Of a stretch of DNA of 64,000 nucleotides, positions 44,881 through 57,525 are shown in pieces. The stretch covers positions 41,079,533 through 41,143,532 of the forward strand of contig NC_080067.1 in NCBI RefSeq assembly GCF_949987535.1. The letters are read 5' to 3'. Below the pieces are notes generated by a model. It was not told where the DNA came from and searched no databases. It worked only from the letters and a program-made list of their open reading frames with translations. Origin of the DNA: Balaenoptera acutorostrata (Eukaryota > Chordata > Mammalia > Artiodactyla > Balaenopteridae). The translations under genes and the position numbers were made by a program. The first letter of the stretch is position 1. Each line of letters begins with the position of its first letter.

Positions 44881-45966
44881 AACAAGGGGACAAGAATGAA
44901 TGAGGCTCTATGAGCATATGGTGATACCACTGTAATAGATCTTTCTTTAAACTTTTGTTTTTGGAATATTCATATTTTAATCAGCCCCAGTTGCAGCACA
45001 GTATCTGACATTCTGCAGATGATCAATAAAAGTTTGTTGGATGGATAATTGGATGCATTAATGAGCCAGTTTTCATCAGTTTCTAAGGCTTCTGTGGGAT
45101 TGTATTACAGTGTAACTCCCTTGGCTTCCCCTGCAGGCTTCATTCTCTGCCAGACTTGCCCTCTTCACATTCATGATGAGTTCTCTCTTTTCGAGTCAGG
45201 AATCCTGTTTGCTTTTGACCTTGGCTACTGGAGAGCATGACCTATCCTTGCTGTCCCCCACTATTTCTGTTATATCTACTTACACACAGCCTTGTACCAG
45301 AAAAGAATGTAAGGTGGTTCCCAAAATGGCATGGATTACAATGTGAAAAAAGAAAACTAAAATGACAGAGTAAAGACAGGGATTATGGATGCTTGTAACC
45401 ATTTGTCCTAATAAAGCATGCACATTCCTTGAGAAACCTCCGCCGGCCATGCACGGTGTTTCTCTTTTTCCAAAAGAGAAAAGTGCAGCTATGTGCGGGG
45501 TCCTGGGGGGAGGATTGTGTGGGGACTACTTGAGTCTTTGTTTTTGTTGGTTTTCTGCTAAGAATGTAGTCTGCATAAGATGGTGATTCCCGAGTTATCA
45601 CTTGATCCTTTGCAAAGGGGACAATGACAGCAAGGTGGTTTATAAAACTATAATCCTTATGGTAGTAAACAGATTAAGTCATAAAAAGAATACCTGCATG
45701 GAAACCAGACTTTGTAGGGAAATTATTTATATCGATACATAATATTCACAGGTTCATATCGGTCAATTAAAAAATGATACCCATTCCAAAACTCCTTCAG
45801 TGTGTGGATTTTGAACACATCATGATGCACAGATGAAGCTGGCTGAGTCTACTCATGGCATATCCAATCACTCTGGCCTTTTCTCAAGGGCTACAGCAGC
45901 TTGAGGGCCTGAATTCCTTAGGGGTTCAGGTCGCAGGGCCTCTTTTGAAACCCCAAGTCCAGGTTC

Positions 45967-46010
45967 ACTCCAGCCACAGTGAGCTATAACTCCAGCCACA
46001 GTGAGCTACA
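45967..46010. repeat. 22-bp tandem duplication (two copies)
   Basis: Two adjacent 22-base copies (ACTCCAGCCACAGTGAGCTA then TA or CA) differ at one base. Confidence 0.88.
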
Positions 46011-46896
46011 ACATTTTCTTCTGAGATGCAGGAACAGAGAAGGGATCTTCTGGTTTGGTTGCAATGGGGGCTTTCAATATCCACTGTAAGATGTTAATAT
46101 ATGTGGCTTCTCCCCGCATCTCTCCGCTGTCTTTTCTCCATTCGAGCAAGTAGCTTACGCTTTTTTATTTGCAGAAAGTGTGATTTTGATTCCCCAAACC
46201 TAAGTCTGTTGAAGAGAGTCAGGTTTGAGAGCAAAGGCATTTCCCAGATTAAGCTGAGATTCTGTTGGATGGGAGGTTCAGTGGAAGGTCTATGAGCCCA
46301 TGAGTCTTGCTCCCTAATAGCATCCAAAGAACATGACGGGATCTCAGAGGAAATGGCCCTGTGGTATCAGAGAGACTGGGTCCCCAGACAGGGGTTCAGC
46401 TTCTCCCAAGATCTGTGAAGCAACCTGTGTGGCATCAAAGTAGCAGAGTCAAGGACCGTGTGGTCTGGGACAAAGGTTGTCTCTGGGGTGACAGTGGACA
46501 GATGACCAATGATGGGAGGGATTCCTTGATGCCTGGAAGGGTAAGACTGGGACCTTGGCCCAACCTCAGCAGCATGGAGAGAGCAAGAAGAGAGCCGGTA
46601 TCATCTGAAAGTTAAATCTTCTCTCAGCTTGGCAGGAGGGGGTCCCTGAATTGAAATTAAGTGAATTTATAGAAAAATTTTAACATGCTGTTATTTTGCA
46701 AACACCTAAGTTTGTGGCCTGAGATTCTTTGCTGCTTTGTGTACATTTTGGAAAGTGGACAAGTTGCACAGGGAGGACAATCCAGGCACTGTTTCAAGAT
46801 GGGAAACAAGCCAACCAAAGTAAGAAGGACAAGGAAGAGAACAAATGCTTCCTGCTACAGAGACATTAGTGTACAGGCTTTTCCCTGCAGAGACTA

Positions 46897-47212
46897 CAGT
46901 GTCCCTCAGTATCCACAGGGGATTGGGTCCAGGACCCCCACATATATGAAAATCCCAGGATACTCAAGTCCCTTATATATAATGGCCTAGTATGTGTATG
47001 CATATAACCTCACACCTCCTCCCATATACTTTAATCGTCTCTAGATCATATATAATACATAATACAATGTAAATGCTATGTAAATAGTTGCCAGCATATG
47101 GCAAATTTCAGTTAAGCTTTTTAGAACTTTCTGGAATTTTTTAAAGAATATTTTTGATCTGTGGTTGGGTAAATCTGTACATGTGGAACCTGCAGATACA
47201 AAGGGCCAACTG
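46897..47212 (+). mobile_element. MER2-type (Tigger-related) DNA transposon
   Basis: Begins 'CAGTGTCCCTCAGTATCCACAGGGG' and ends 'GATACAAAGGGCCAACTG', with TA on both sides (46,895-46,896 and 47,213-47,214), the mariner/Tigger target duplication. Internal text ('TACAATGTAAATGCTATGTAAATAGTTG') matches MER2. Non-autonomous, no transposase frame. Confidence 0.9.
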
Positions 47213-47774
47213 TATGTGGATTTGTTTTAAGAATGGCAGAAGTTATTTTTATGGAAATAGAAAACTTTTTTTATTTAGAAATATTTTCATTATTTCTTTT
47301 TGTTCTACCTTCTGAAGAATAGAAATTATTTATATAGTTAAAAATTTCCTCTTACCAGCACACTTATTTCTCAAAAGAATGATTAAATGGTTTCCACTTC
47401 TGTTTAGGACAAGAGAGAATTTTATTAAAATGAAAGCTGAGTTTCATAGTGCAGAGCCAAGTAGAAAGAGAAAATTAAGGGCTCTGAAGTTGTCTTGGTG
47501 CTGTTACTGCCACTCGAGGGAGGAGAACTGAGGCCAAAGAAAGTGCAGACGTATAGATAAGGCATAGCGATGCCATCTCAGGGAGGCTGTGACTGACCAC
47601 ATTATTATTAAAATACTGTGCAGTGTTCTAACCATGAAATAGCAGGAATTAGAGGACAGATCTGTCTCATTATTAAACAGTTGGCATTAAAGCTTTTTCA
47701 TATGTAATTGTGATTATCCACAAAGTAGTAGGTATTGTACAGAATAATCCTTAACTATTAAGGCTGATGGGATT

Positions 47775-48011
47775 TCAAATGAATGGATTCATTCAACAAA
47801 CACGCCCTGAGCACCTGCTCTGTGCCAGGCACTGCTCTGGGTGTTGAGGATAAGGGGGGTGAGCAAAATGGAGTCTTTGCCTTTAAAAAGCTTACATTTT
47901 AGAAGAGGGAGAAAGAGAAACAGAGAAGTAAACATTTAGCATGTCAGGAGGTGAGACCAGCTATGAAGATAAGCATGGCAAGATGCAGAGGCTCCTGGAG
48001 GGTGCTATTTA
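47775..48011 (-). mobile_element. L2 fragment, antisense, left part
   Basis: 'ATTCATTCAACAAACACGCCC', 'GAGCACCTGCTCTGTGCCAGGCACTGCTCTGG' and 'AAAAAGCTTACATTTTAGAAG' are antisense L2. The element is split by the L1 at 48,026-48,747 and continues at 48,762. Confidence 0.8.
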
Positions 48012-48025
48012 AAGAGGGTGGACAG

Positions 48026-48747
48026 ACAGAATGGCCATCATCAAAAAGTCTCCAAATAACAAATGTTGGTGAGGATGTGGAGAAAAGGAAACTCTTGTAC
48101 ACTGTTGGTGGGTATGTAAATTGGTACAGCCACTATAGAAAACAGGATGGAGTTTTCTCAAAAAACGAAACTACTGTATGACCCAGCAATTCCATTCCTG
48201 TGTATATATTTGAAAAAACCAAAAACACTAATTTGAAAAGATACATGCACCCCTATGTTCATAGCAGCACTCTATTCACAATAGCCAAGACATGGAAACA
48301 ACCTAAGTGTCCATCAACAGATGAATGGCTAAAGAAGATGTGATATGTATATACAATGTAATACTACTCAGCCATAAAAAAGCAAAATTTTGCCAGTTGC
48401 AACAACATGGATGGACTTGAAGGGCATTATGCTAAGTGAAATAAGTCAGACAGAGAAGGACAAATACTGTATGATATCACGTATGTGGAATCTAAAAAAA
48501 CAACAAACTACTGAATATAACAAAACAGAAGCCGACTCACAGATATAGAGAACAAGCTAGTGGTTACCAGTGGGGAGGTGGGGGAGGGACAGTATAGGGG
48601 TGGGAAAGTGGGAGGTACAAACTATTGGGTGTAAGATAGGTTCAAGGATGTATTATACAACACGGGGAATATAGCCAATATTTTTTAATAACTGTAAATG
48701 GAAAGTAACCTTTAAAATTTCATAAAAATAAAAAATCAAAAAAAATG
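48026..48747 (+). mobile_element. L1 3' end insertion, sense, inside an L2
   Basis: Sense L1 ORF2 end ('TTGGTGAGGATGTGGAGAAAAGG', 'TGACCCAGCAATTCCATTCC', 'CATGGAAACAACCTAAGTGTCC'), a short 3' UTR and an A-rich tail. Flanking 14-bp direct repeats AAGAG(G/A)GTGGACAG (48,012-48,025 and 48,748-48,761) differ by one base. It is 5' truncated and cannot move by itself. Confidence 0.92.
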
Positions 48748-48761
48748 AAGAGAGTGGACAG

Positions 48762-49210
48762 GGATGTCTGTTGATAACTTTTGATCATGGACTGGAAGAA
48801 GGTGAGAGAATAAGCCTTTTGAGTATCTGGGGGAAGATCAATCCAGACAGAGGAAACAGCAAGCGCAAAGGCCCTGAGGGCATTTGCTGCATCTGGGAAC
48901 AGTTGAGAGTCCAGTGAGTTTGGAATGGGCCAGGGAAGGAGAAGAGCAGCCAGGAGCCAGATCTGGAGGGCCTCATGGGCCATGGTGAGAACCTTGGATT
49001 TAATTCTGGGTAAGATGGAGCCATTGCAAGATTTTGAGCAGAAGTGTGACAGATCTGTTGTAGGCTTTATAAAGATTGCTTGGGTATCTCAGTGGATAAG
49101 AGACTGTAGGGTACAAGTACAAGTCAAGAGGCCAGTCAGGAAGATGCTGCAGTCACCTTCAGGAGGATGAAGGTGGCTGGAACTGGGGAGATAGGGATGG
49201 AAGTAGTCAG
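48762..49210 (-). mobile_element. L2 fragment, antisense, right part
   Basis: 'TATCTGGGGGAAGATCAATCCAGACAGAGG', 'AGCAAGCGCAAAGGCCCTGAGG' and 'GGAGCCATTGCAAGATTTTGAGCAG' continue the antisense L2 begun at 47,775, past the L1 insertion. Confidence 0.82.
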
Positions 49211-49274
49211 ATCTTGAGTAGACAAGTCCGTGATGATAATGGGGATGTCCTCTTACATATGGAGCTTCTAGTCT

Positions 49275-49440
49275 GGATCTGTTCACTGTAGTACTTAGAC
49301 TCAAGTTTGAATCCAGCTCTGCCACTTATACTGTCTTTGGTGCTGGACTAGCTTTTCATCAGTCTGGATGATGAGAGTATCTATCGTATAGGCTGTTAAG
49401 AGGGTTAAATAAAGAGCTTAGCACAGCACTGATCTTAATA
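49275..49440 (+). mobile_element. MIR SINE fragment, sense
   Basis: 'AGTTTGAATCCAGCTCTGCCACTTA' and 'GAGGGTTAAATAAAGAGCTTAGCACAG' match the MIR core and tail; the middle is diverged. Confidence 0.65.
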
Positions 49441-52400
49441 TTTCAACATTTTAACTCCATCCTGTTAATGTTAGGAAGCCTCTTACGACCAAAAACGATG
49501 ATTATTGTGGTCATGTTTCTGAATAGCTAGTATTAAATGGACCACACATTTTCAATTGATGTAATGTTTGAATTTAAGAAATACAAGGTATCAACATACA
49601 AAATTGGAACATACATATATATCCTGAGGATTCATTAACATTAGCTTTCATATTTTCACTAAAAGTTATTTTTCGCTTTTAGTTAGGAATCCATTTCTTA
49701 TTTTTTCTCTTCCAAAGAGAAAAAAAAAAACCCTTTCCTCAAATTTCAAAACTGGAAAACCAACATTTCTTTAGGGATGCTAACAAGTTACTTCTTCTTG
49801 CCTTGCCTGTTTCTCTCTGGCACTCTACTGAGTTGCAAACAATAAATTATTTTTTTAGAAAAAGGAAAACATCCAATCATATGTATATTTTATTCCCCTG
49901 ATACCAGAAATCTGGATTTTAATTCTGGATTGCTTGAGTTTTTAATGACCAGAATTAATTCTTGAATATCGTGTATGTACAGCCTTATAGGTCAACATGT
50001 GGCTACGGCTCTCTCTGTTTCTACATGGCAGTGGGTAGGCACCACAGGTTGCCACAGCACAGGCTCCTGAGGTCTACAGCTCCTGTTGTTCCCCAGTCAA
50101 ACCAACAAGTCTTTATCTAGTCCCTATCTATTATGTTCATAACACCCTGGTAGGGTCTGTGCATAAAGAAAAGGAAATACTGAACACTGCTTGTTCGTTA
50201 AGGATCATCTCAGCTTTTTCCTTACTGGGGAGAAAAAATTCACCTGCTTAAATGACTTGAGAACAATAGCAGTAATATAAAGTAGATTACTCAGTAGAAT
50301 TATAACAGTATATCAAGTTGAATGTTATAAACTATAGATCCCAACTCACCCAATTTTTGAGGTCAGCGTCAAAGAAAGAGGAGTTAGCTGACCTGTTCTC
50401 ACAAAAGGAGGAGCCAAGAGAAGGCTAGAAGCCCCCAATTTTCTTGCCATCTTGTGACCAACCTGATCTATTAAGTGTCACATGCCAGAGAATGAAGGAG
50501 CAGAAGACTAGGGCTTCACAATTCTAGGGACTAGAGAGAAAGCTAGGTGCCTAGTGCAATGTTTCCCATTGCTCAGGGATTGAGATTAGTCCCATACAGA
50601 CTGTACAGTCCTGTACAGCTGCCAAGTACGGTGGTCAGCCATGTCCCCCAGGGCTTGCTGAGAGGTGGGATTTCAGCAGAACCAGGCCTGGAACCATCTC
50701 TACCAGCCACTCACCCAAATGAATATAGAGAAGCCTACTAGGGAGAGAATGAGAGGTCTCCTTGTAAAGTAGTGCAGTGGTCTTCCTCCTTTCACTAATG
50801 CCCTACAAGGGAATGGGGTGTTTCACCTCCCACCCCAAAGCCAAGAGGGAGACTCCAGGGGAATCAGTCATCAACCTGCCAAACTGTCCACCATCCTCAA
50901 AATCAGGGACAGTGATGGATGCCACTCTGATAGTTATCAAGCCACTGGCAACTGCCAGGGTGTGGAGGAAAGATCAGAGGAGAGCTGGCTGGTACGACCT
51001 GGGGCAAGGGCATGAAGGGGCATAAAAGGGTGTGGGGCAGCAGTTAGGCCCTAAACGTGGAGGGGACAGGAACTCTGCGTAAGCAGAGAAGCAGGGAGAG
51101 GTCTCTCTCTTCCCTTGTTCTCCTGGATTAGCACCAGGAGAAACGTGCAAGGAAGAGAGGGGAGAGGTATCCGAGGGGCGGAAAGCCTCCGTCTTCCTCC
51201 ACTCTCATGTGCCAAAAGTGTCTTGACTAGGGTAGGGTCAGGGAATAGGAGGGAAGAGAGACGTGAATTAAATATGAGGCAGACATTTTAAAAGGAGCAG
51301 GTCTGAGTCTAGAAAGTGTTTTAAGAAAAGTGCCTAGAAAGATATGGAATTGAGCCAACATAGCCTCATGAAAAACATCACCCAGTGGAGGAGGTGGAGC
51401 AGGTCAAGCAGTAGAGTTGGAAGCAGTGACTGGGGAAAATGTTTATAATCCAATGAGGTAAGAGTCTGTGTGGTGGGAGGGCAGGGAAGGGAGAGGTCAG
51501 TTTGACCAGAGAGGTATCAAGAAGACTTCAAGGAGGCGGCGCGGCTTGAGTCCTCTATTGAAGGGTGGGTAGTTGATGAGTGGAGCTGGGAGAACAGGTG
51601 AGCCATGTTGGGTGGTGAGGGGCCCAGCCTGGATGAAGTCCAGCCTAAGGGAATGTGACGAGGCTGCACACCTGGACCAGAGGTACCTCAAGCTCCCTGG
51701 TGACAAATTGGGGCTCAGCCAGAGAGCTGGCAGGTAGTCATTGCATGTCCTTTAGCACCAAGTGATGTGATAGGAAGAGTGCCTTAGGAAGATGACTGGT
51801 CTGTGAAAGAGAGGAGAGGAAAAGGTGCCCTTAGGAAGCTATTCCACCCTCTGTGTGCGGGGCAGAGGGACTCAGAAGCATGACTGCACCTTGTTAACAC
51901 CCGCACCTTTATCTAGCCCCATTTATTGGCTACAAATAATGTAGTTGTGCACTTGAGTCCCTTCTTTTCAGCATGTAAAGGGCTCACTGGGTAGAGAGGT
52001 GGGGGCTTGAAGCTCTGCAGCCTGTTGATAGTTATCCGTACTGAAGCCAAGTCTCCATGTCCTCACATGTGCAGCGATCAGCTTTGGAAACCCCAAGTGT
52101 GCAGCACAGATTTGATTTATGCCACTTACTTTTCTCCTGTTATCTATAATTTTACACTGCTCTATGCATTAGTCACCATGGAAACATGATGCTATGAGAA
52201 CGGGTAGAACCCAGTGACGTGCTCAATGGGATGGCAGTATTAAGGTGGTTTTACGTGACAGCTGGCAGTGTGAATGTCTTTGCTGAGTAAAGTAGGTGGC
52301 AGGTATTGTGACCACATTTATGTAGACTGTCACCTCTGGTAGGAGACATGGCTATTAAACTTAAAAAGAAAATAGGGCTACATCGTCACCTTGAAGAAGA

Positions 52401-53110
52401 CCAGTTCCAGAGGTTTTAAATACAATGTAAAATGAACTATTGAGAGTACTAGAAAGAGGGAGACTTTTAATACGCTAAAACCAATCAAATTTCCCCAACA
52501 TATGTGTACAAAAACGAACTGTGAAAATGTCAAATATCTCATAATAATGAGCACAGTTCTATGCGTATTTGAATGGCCCAAACTCTACTGTGAAGAAATG
52601 GAATTATTACTGCAAGCTCAGAAGGTGCAGGTTGACTGTTCATTTGGCCCTTTCCCCATGGTTGTGGAAATTTCTCTCAAGGAAAGAGGACTGTCAGCAG
52701 CTGCCTTTTGGGACAGAAATGGCCACAAGCCTGGCTCCAGCCAGAATGAGCCCTGAAGCCCTCTCTCACTTTGTGAGCATTCTGCTCCCTGCAGCTGAGT
52801 CTTCTTAACCCCTCACCCCACCCAGCATCTCTGACTGGATTTTTTTTTACTTCATGTTTCTATTTCTTATGAAATATTGACTATCTTACCCTTCCATGGC
52901 ACCAGTAGCAAACAACATTAGCTCAAATCCATACATTCAAGTGAAATTCAGTGGAAGAATTTAAATAAATTCTAATTAACAGGAGACACAGTATGTCTTG
53001 GGTATGTGTCTTTCTGACTCACTGACATTTGCTGGATTCAGCATTAAGATGGACTGGAACAAATCCACGTTGTTTGGTAGGAACTTCCTTTCTCCATGTT
53101 TTATTGGCTA
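49441..53110. other. KCNAB1 intron, no gene recognised
   Basis: No exon or clear named repeat is supported. 50,340-51,850 is more GC- and purine-rich and may hold decayed repeats. Open frames are under 90 codons and lack domains. Confidence 0.5.
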
Positions 53111-53625
53111 TGGTGGTGGGCTGGATAACGGCCTTCAAAGATATCCAAGTCCTAATCCCTGGAACCTGTGAATATTACCTTATATGGCAAAAAGAACTTT
53201 CAGATGTGATTAAGTTGAGGATCTTGAGATGGGGAGGTTATCCTGGATAATCCGAGTGGGTCTTAAATGTAATCACAACTATCCTTACAAGAGGGCGGCA
53301 GAGGGGGGTTTGACTACAGAAGAGTCATACATAATGCATTGTGATGACAGAAGCAGTGAGAGATTTGAAGATGTTATGCCACTGGCTTTGGAGATGAAGG
53401 ACAGGGCCAAGAGCCAAGGAATGAAAAAGCTATAGAAGCTGAAAAAGGTAAGGAAATAGATTCTCTCCTAGGGTCCCCAGAAAGAACCAGCCCTGTCTTC
53501 ATCTGGACTTTAGCTCAGTAAAACTGATTTGGGTCTGACCTCCAGAACAGCAAGGCAATAAATTTGTGTTGTTTTAAGACACTAAGTTTGTGGTAGTTTG
53601 TTACAGCAGCAATAGGAAACTAATA
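53111..53625 (+). mobile_element. MaLR/MLT1-type LTR, sense
   Basis: 'GGTGGGCTGGATAACGGCC', 'CCAAGTCCTAATCCCTGGAACC', 'GATGTGATTAAGTTGAGGATC', 'TTATCCTGGATAATCC' and the terminal 'GGAAACTAATACA' mark a full MLT1-type LTR in sense orientation. Confidence 0.88.
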
Positions 53626-55449
53626 CAGCTACCTATCAAGCTAAACCCAGGAAAATGGAGGAGAAACATCGTCTGTTTTAGTGACCAGAGCGTGGAGTGA
53701 CATTCTTTTTGAGCATTGGCCAGTAGAGGGAGGGGAATGATTTAAGCTTCAAGCCCCCTTCTCCATTTAGCCTCCCTTTCCCATCTGGTCAGAAGGGAGC
53801 TCTCTCTTTTGCCTCTGTGTATACAACTCACATACGACTTACTTTCTGCCAAGCATAATTATTAATTATCTGGTAAACGTCTTATCGGTCAACTTGACAG
53901 TAAACTCCTGGAGGGCAGAAACCCCATCTTATACTTTTCCTTGATTCATACATCCAAAATTTATTGAACACCTGCTGTATACTAGGCACAGTTCAGAGCA
54001 CTGGAGGGACAGAGTGAGAGGTAGGTGTGAAAAGGCAAAAATGTAAGTAAATTTTTATAGCATATTAAGTGCTATGTCAAAAATGTACAGGCTGGAGTTA
54101 CCACTCATTGCATTCTTACTATGCATAGACACATTGCTAAGTTCTTACATTTCTTCTATTTAAAACTCTCTCAAAAAAAAAAAAAAAACAACAACAACTC
54201 TCAACATGTCTATGAGGTTCGTGCTTTTATCTTCATTTGACAGGCGAGTAAACTGAGGCTTAGAGAGGAAATCAGTCCAAGGTCACCCAACCTGCCTGAC
54301 TCCACAGGTCAGCCTCTTAACTGTTCTGCTTTATTACTTCAATATGTCTGCCCAGCTAGAAAGCAGTGTGAGCAGGAACTTCAGGGATAAGTAACCTCCA
54401 CAGCCCTGAGTCAGAATCTTGCACATCAAAGGCATGGAATGCCAAACGCCTACTGTCTAATTAAAAGCTGATCGTAGATCAGGAGGCTGTGACAAGTGCA
54501 CAGATAACTCCAGCTCAAGATACAAAGAATTAATTGTCCTTCATCTTTGTGTGGCAACATTTTCTTGGGTCCCTAAAAAAATCTTTAGGAATCTTGTGAG
54601 CAAGAGGCTGGAAGCTGGTACATAGTTTGTTGTTAAGAAAATTCAGTCATCAAACAATTGCGTGATATTCCCAGTATCAGAGAATGAGCCAAAAAGATGG
54701 CCAAAGTAAGGTGGGCTTATCTCCATGGTGCTGAGTGCCCATTTCTCCCTCCTGATGCTGTGGCCGGCCAGCCCTGGCAAAGGGGGAAGAGGCCACTGTC
54801 AATGCCGCTGTAAGCAGAGCAGGCTGGTGACCAGGGAACACTCAGGGTCTCCAGCTTTGCCTCTACTTGACGGTGAACATCAGCCAAATTGCTGAGTTCT
54901 CTGGGAGCCCCCTGGCCACCACTTCCACAGCAGGGAGCACCTTGAGCTCACTGAGGTGTCCTGGATTCCTCATGACCTGAGGCTTTATAGATTAAAACAT
55001 TGATTCCCATTCCAAGCCAGTGTCCCAGAATATTGTCAAATATCTACCCACTTCCCAGCTTATGTAAAGGAGTGGAATCCATCTTTTCACTATTCCTTAC
55101 AGAAGCCTGTATTTATTTTTTTTATCTCAACCATAACTAGTACGGATTTTGTATCTCAGCTATAGCATAAATGGGACCAATTTAAGAAAAGATTCCTCGT
55201 TCCTGTTCCTGTGGGGGTGAAGCCATTTTATAAAACACATCTTCCTGTCTATATTACAATATTTCCTAAAGTTATAGGTGTGTCTTGTTGCACAGGGAGT
55301 TATCAATGGTAAGTGAAATTTTCTTACTTTTTAAACTGATTGAATATAAATGTGGGATCCTAATAGTTAGGACTTATACAAGTTTGAACTGTGGACAAAT
55401 AGTAGTAGATGCCCTAACAAAGGGTTTGTATCATGGAAGAACAATGATG
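53626..55449. other. KCNAB1 intron with an antisense MIR and L2 traces
   Basis: 53,900-54,010 has an L2-like trace ('CTCCTGGAGGGCAGAAACC', 'TTATTGAACACCTGC'). 54,205-54,320 is antisense MIR ('GCGAGTAAACTGAGGCTTAGAGAGG', 'CAAGGTCACCC'). The rest is unassigned and non-coding. Confidence 0.55.
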
Positions 55450-55816
55450 TTTTTTTTTTTTTTTTTTTAAAGTTTTTTTTTTTTTTTTTTAAATTTTTTT
55501 TTTTTTATAGCTACTTTATTTATTTATTTTTGGCTGTGTTGGGTCTTCGGTTCGTGCGAGGGCTTTCTCTGGTTACGGCAAGTGGGGGCCACTCTTCATC
55601 GCGGTGCGGGGACCGCTCTTCATCGCGGTGCGCGGGCCTTTCACTATCGCGGCCCCTCCCGTTGCAGGGCACAGGCTCCAGACGCGCAGGCTCAGTAGTT
55701 GTGGCTCACGGGCCCAGCTGCTCCGTGGCATGTGGGATCTTCCCAGACCAGGGCTCGAACCCGTGTCCCCTGCATTAGCAGGCAGATTCTCAACCACTGC
55801 GCCACCAGGGAAGCCC
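55450..55816 (-). mobile_element. CHR-type SINE (cetartiodactyl), antisense
   Basis: A long T-rich tail (55,450-55,506) is followed by 'GGCTGTGTTGGGTCTTCGG', 'TCCGTGGCATGTGGGATCTTC', 'CAGACCAGGGCTCGAACCC', 'TCTCAACCACTGCGCCACC' and 'AGGGAAGCCC', the reverse complement of the cetacean-type SINE. It contains an internal 22-bp tandem duplication (CGCGGTGCG(G/C)GG... units near 55,597-55,640). Its well-kept tRNA-like head and long tail suggest a younger insertion than the sense copy. Confidence 0.92.
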
Positions 55817-56069
55817 TAATGTTTTAACCTACAGAAAGAATATGACACATTCCACGTGTGTGAGCACACACACACACACATATACATAAGTACTTATAGA
55901 GAGACCTACATCCTAACACAGTTACAAATTGTTTTACCCAAGGAGAAATAACTTAAATTTACATAGTACTCACATCCTTTTAAGGTCTTTTCACATCTCT
56001 TATCTCACTTTTATTCTTAAAAGAATCCTGAGCAATAATTGGAACAAGTCTACTTCCCCCATTTTATTT

Positions 56070-56655
56070 TATTTATGTGTTAATTTTTTCTTGAGGTATA
56101 GTTGACATATAACATTACAGATCTTCCTCAACTTATGATGAAGTTACATCCTGATAAACTCATTATAAGTCAAAACTGCATTTGATGCACGTAACCTACC
56201 CGACATCATATCTCAGCCTAGCCTACCTTAAACGTGCTCAGAACACTTACATGAGTCTACAGTAGGGCAAAAATCATCTACACAAAGCCCATTTTATAAT
56301 AAAGTATTGAATATCTCATGTAATTTATTGAATACTGTACTGAAAGTGAAAAACAGAATGGTTGTCTGGGTACAGAATGGTTGTAAGTGTATCAGTTATT
56401 TACCCTGTGATGTGTGGCTGACTGCTGCCCAGCATCCTGAGGGAGAGAATCGTACCACATATTGCTAGCCTGAGAAAAGATCAACGTTCAAAATTTGAAG
56501 TACAGTTTCTGCTGAATGTGTAGAAAGATTGTCGAAATATTTTAAGTTGAATAATTGCAAATCAGGGACCGTCTGTATATAGGTTTCAGGTGTACAACAT
56601 AATGATTTGATATTTGTATACTTAGGAAAATGATCACCACAGTAAGTCTGTTTGC
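56070..56655 (-). mobile_element. L1 3' UTR fragment, antisense, split by a Tigger-like element
   Basis: 'TTTTTTCTTGAGGTATAGTTGACATATAAC' before 56,117 and 'AGGTTTCAGGTGTACAACATAATGATTTGATATTTG' after 56,577 are consecutive pieces of one antisense L1 3' UTR. The intervening 458 bp is a DNA transposon. Confidence 0.85.
56118..56575 (-). mobile_element. Tigger/mariner-like non-autonomous DNA transposon
   Basis: Begins CAGATCTTCCTCAACTTATG and ends GGGACCGTCTG, with TA on each side (56,116-56,117 and 56,576-56,577). The body ('TTATTGAATACTGTACTGAAAGTGAAAAACAGAATGG', 'CTGCTGCCCAGCATCC') fits an old Tigger-group family. No transposase frame. Strand is a guess. Confidence 0.75.
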
Positions 56656-56844
56656 CACTTATTTCCCCCATTTTATAGAAAATAAAACCAAGGTGGCTTT
56701 AGAAAACCAACATGGCCCAGTTCAACAGTGGTAAAGTTAAGCCAGCTCCTCTTCTTGGGCTGGAAGTTCAGATGCTTTTTTAACACTTTGCAGAAAACCA
56801 ACATAATGGAGATTCTGTTATAGACCTTGTTCAGTATTGGGTAA

Positions 56845-56990
56845 GAGCTTGGGCTGACATCTCAGTTCAAATCTTGACTCTGGCATTTACTAGCTGTACA
56901 GTCTTGTACATGTAACATAACATGTCAAAGCCTCAATTTTTTTTTCAGTCTTTAAAAGGGAAATGGTAGTACTGTGTTATTCAGAGTCCA
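56845..56990 (+). mobile_element. MIR SINE, sense, left part
   Basis: 'AGTTCAAATCTTGACTCTGGCATTTACTAGCTGT' and 'CTTTAAAAGGGAAATGGTAGTA' are MIR. A likely right part with the MIR tail ('AGCACAGGGCCTAGAACATAAC') lies at 57,410-57,525, so about 420 bp was inserted between. Confidence 0.7.
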
Positions 56991-57409
56991 GAAAATAGAT
57001 GGCACTCTCAAAGTAACTGAGAGAGTTTAATGAGGGACTAGTGACAAGAGTGTAGGCAGAAATAAGAGCACTCAACAAAGGATGGTAAAACATCCTGGAG
57101 AGAGCAAAGTAGCTCCCATATCTGAAGGGATGAGGAGGGGAGCAATTACCGGAAGCCGAAGAGAGTGTGGTAGCTTTAGGAGAAGGCCCCAGACAGGAGC
57201 TGGGGTGATAGAGAAAAAGCTAGCTCAGGGCCCCGAAGAGACAGAGGTGGAAGAATAAATACTCAGACTTCACTCTCATCCCACTCTGGGAACCCGACAG
57301 AAGCCAGAAGGCGTGGGAACCTGATGATGACATCTATAAAGGCCAGCACCCGGGGCACAGAATAGGATAAGGAAAGATGGAAAATGGACCCAAAGGGTCA
57401 AATGGAGAA
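56991..57409. other. Unassigned insert inside a MIR
   Basis: Purine-rich sequence separating two halves of one MIR; it begins 'CAGAAAATAGATGGCACTC' and holds 'AACTGAGAGAGTTTAATGAGGGAC'. It looks like an old interspersed repeat (possibly an LTR), but I cannot name the family. No coding signature. Confidence 0.45.
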
Positions 57410-57525
57410 TAAACTGCACAAGAACCATGTCTTAGGGTAGTCGTGATGATTATACAACATAAGGCAGGTACCATGTTTAGCACAGGGCCTAGAACATAAC
57501 AAGTTAGCAATAAATGTTCATTGTT

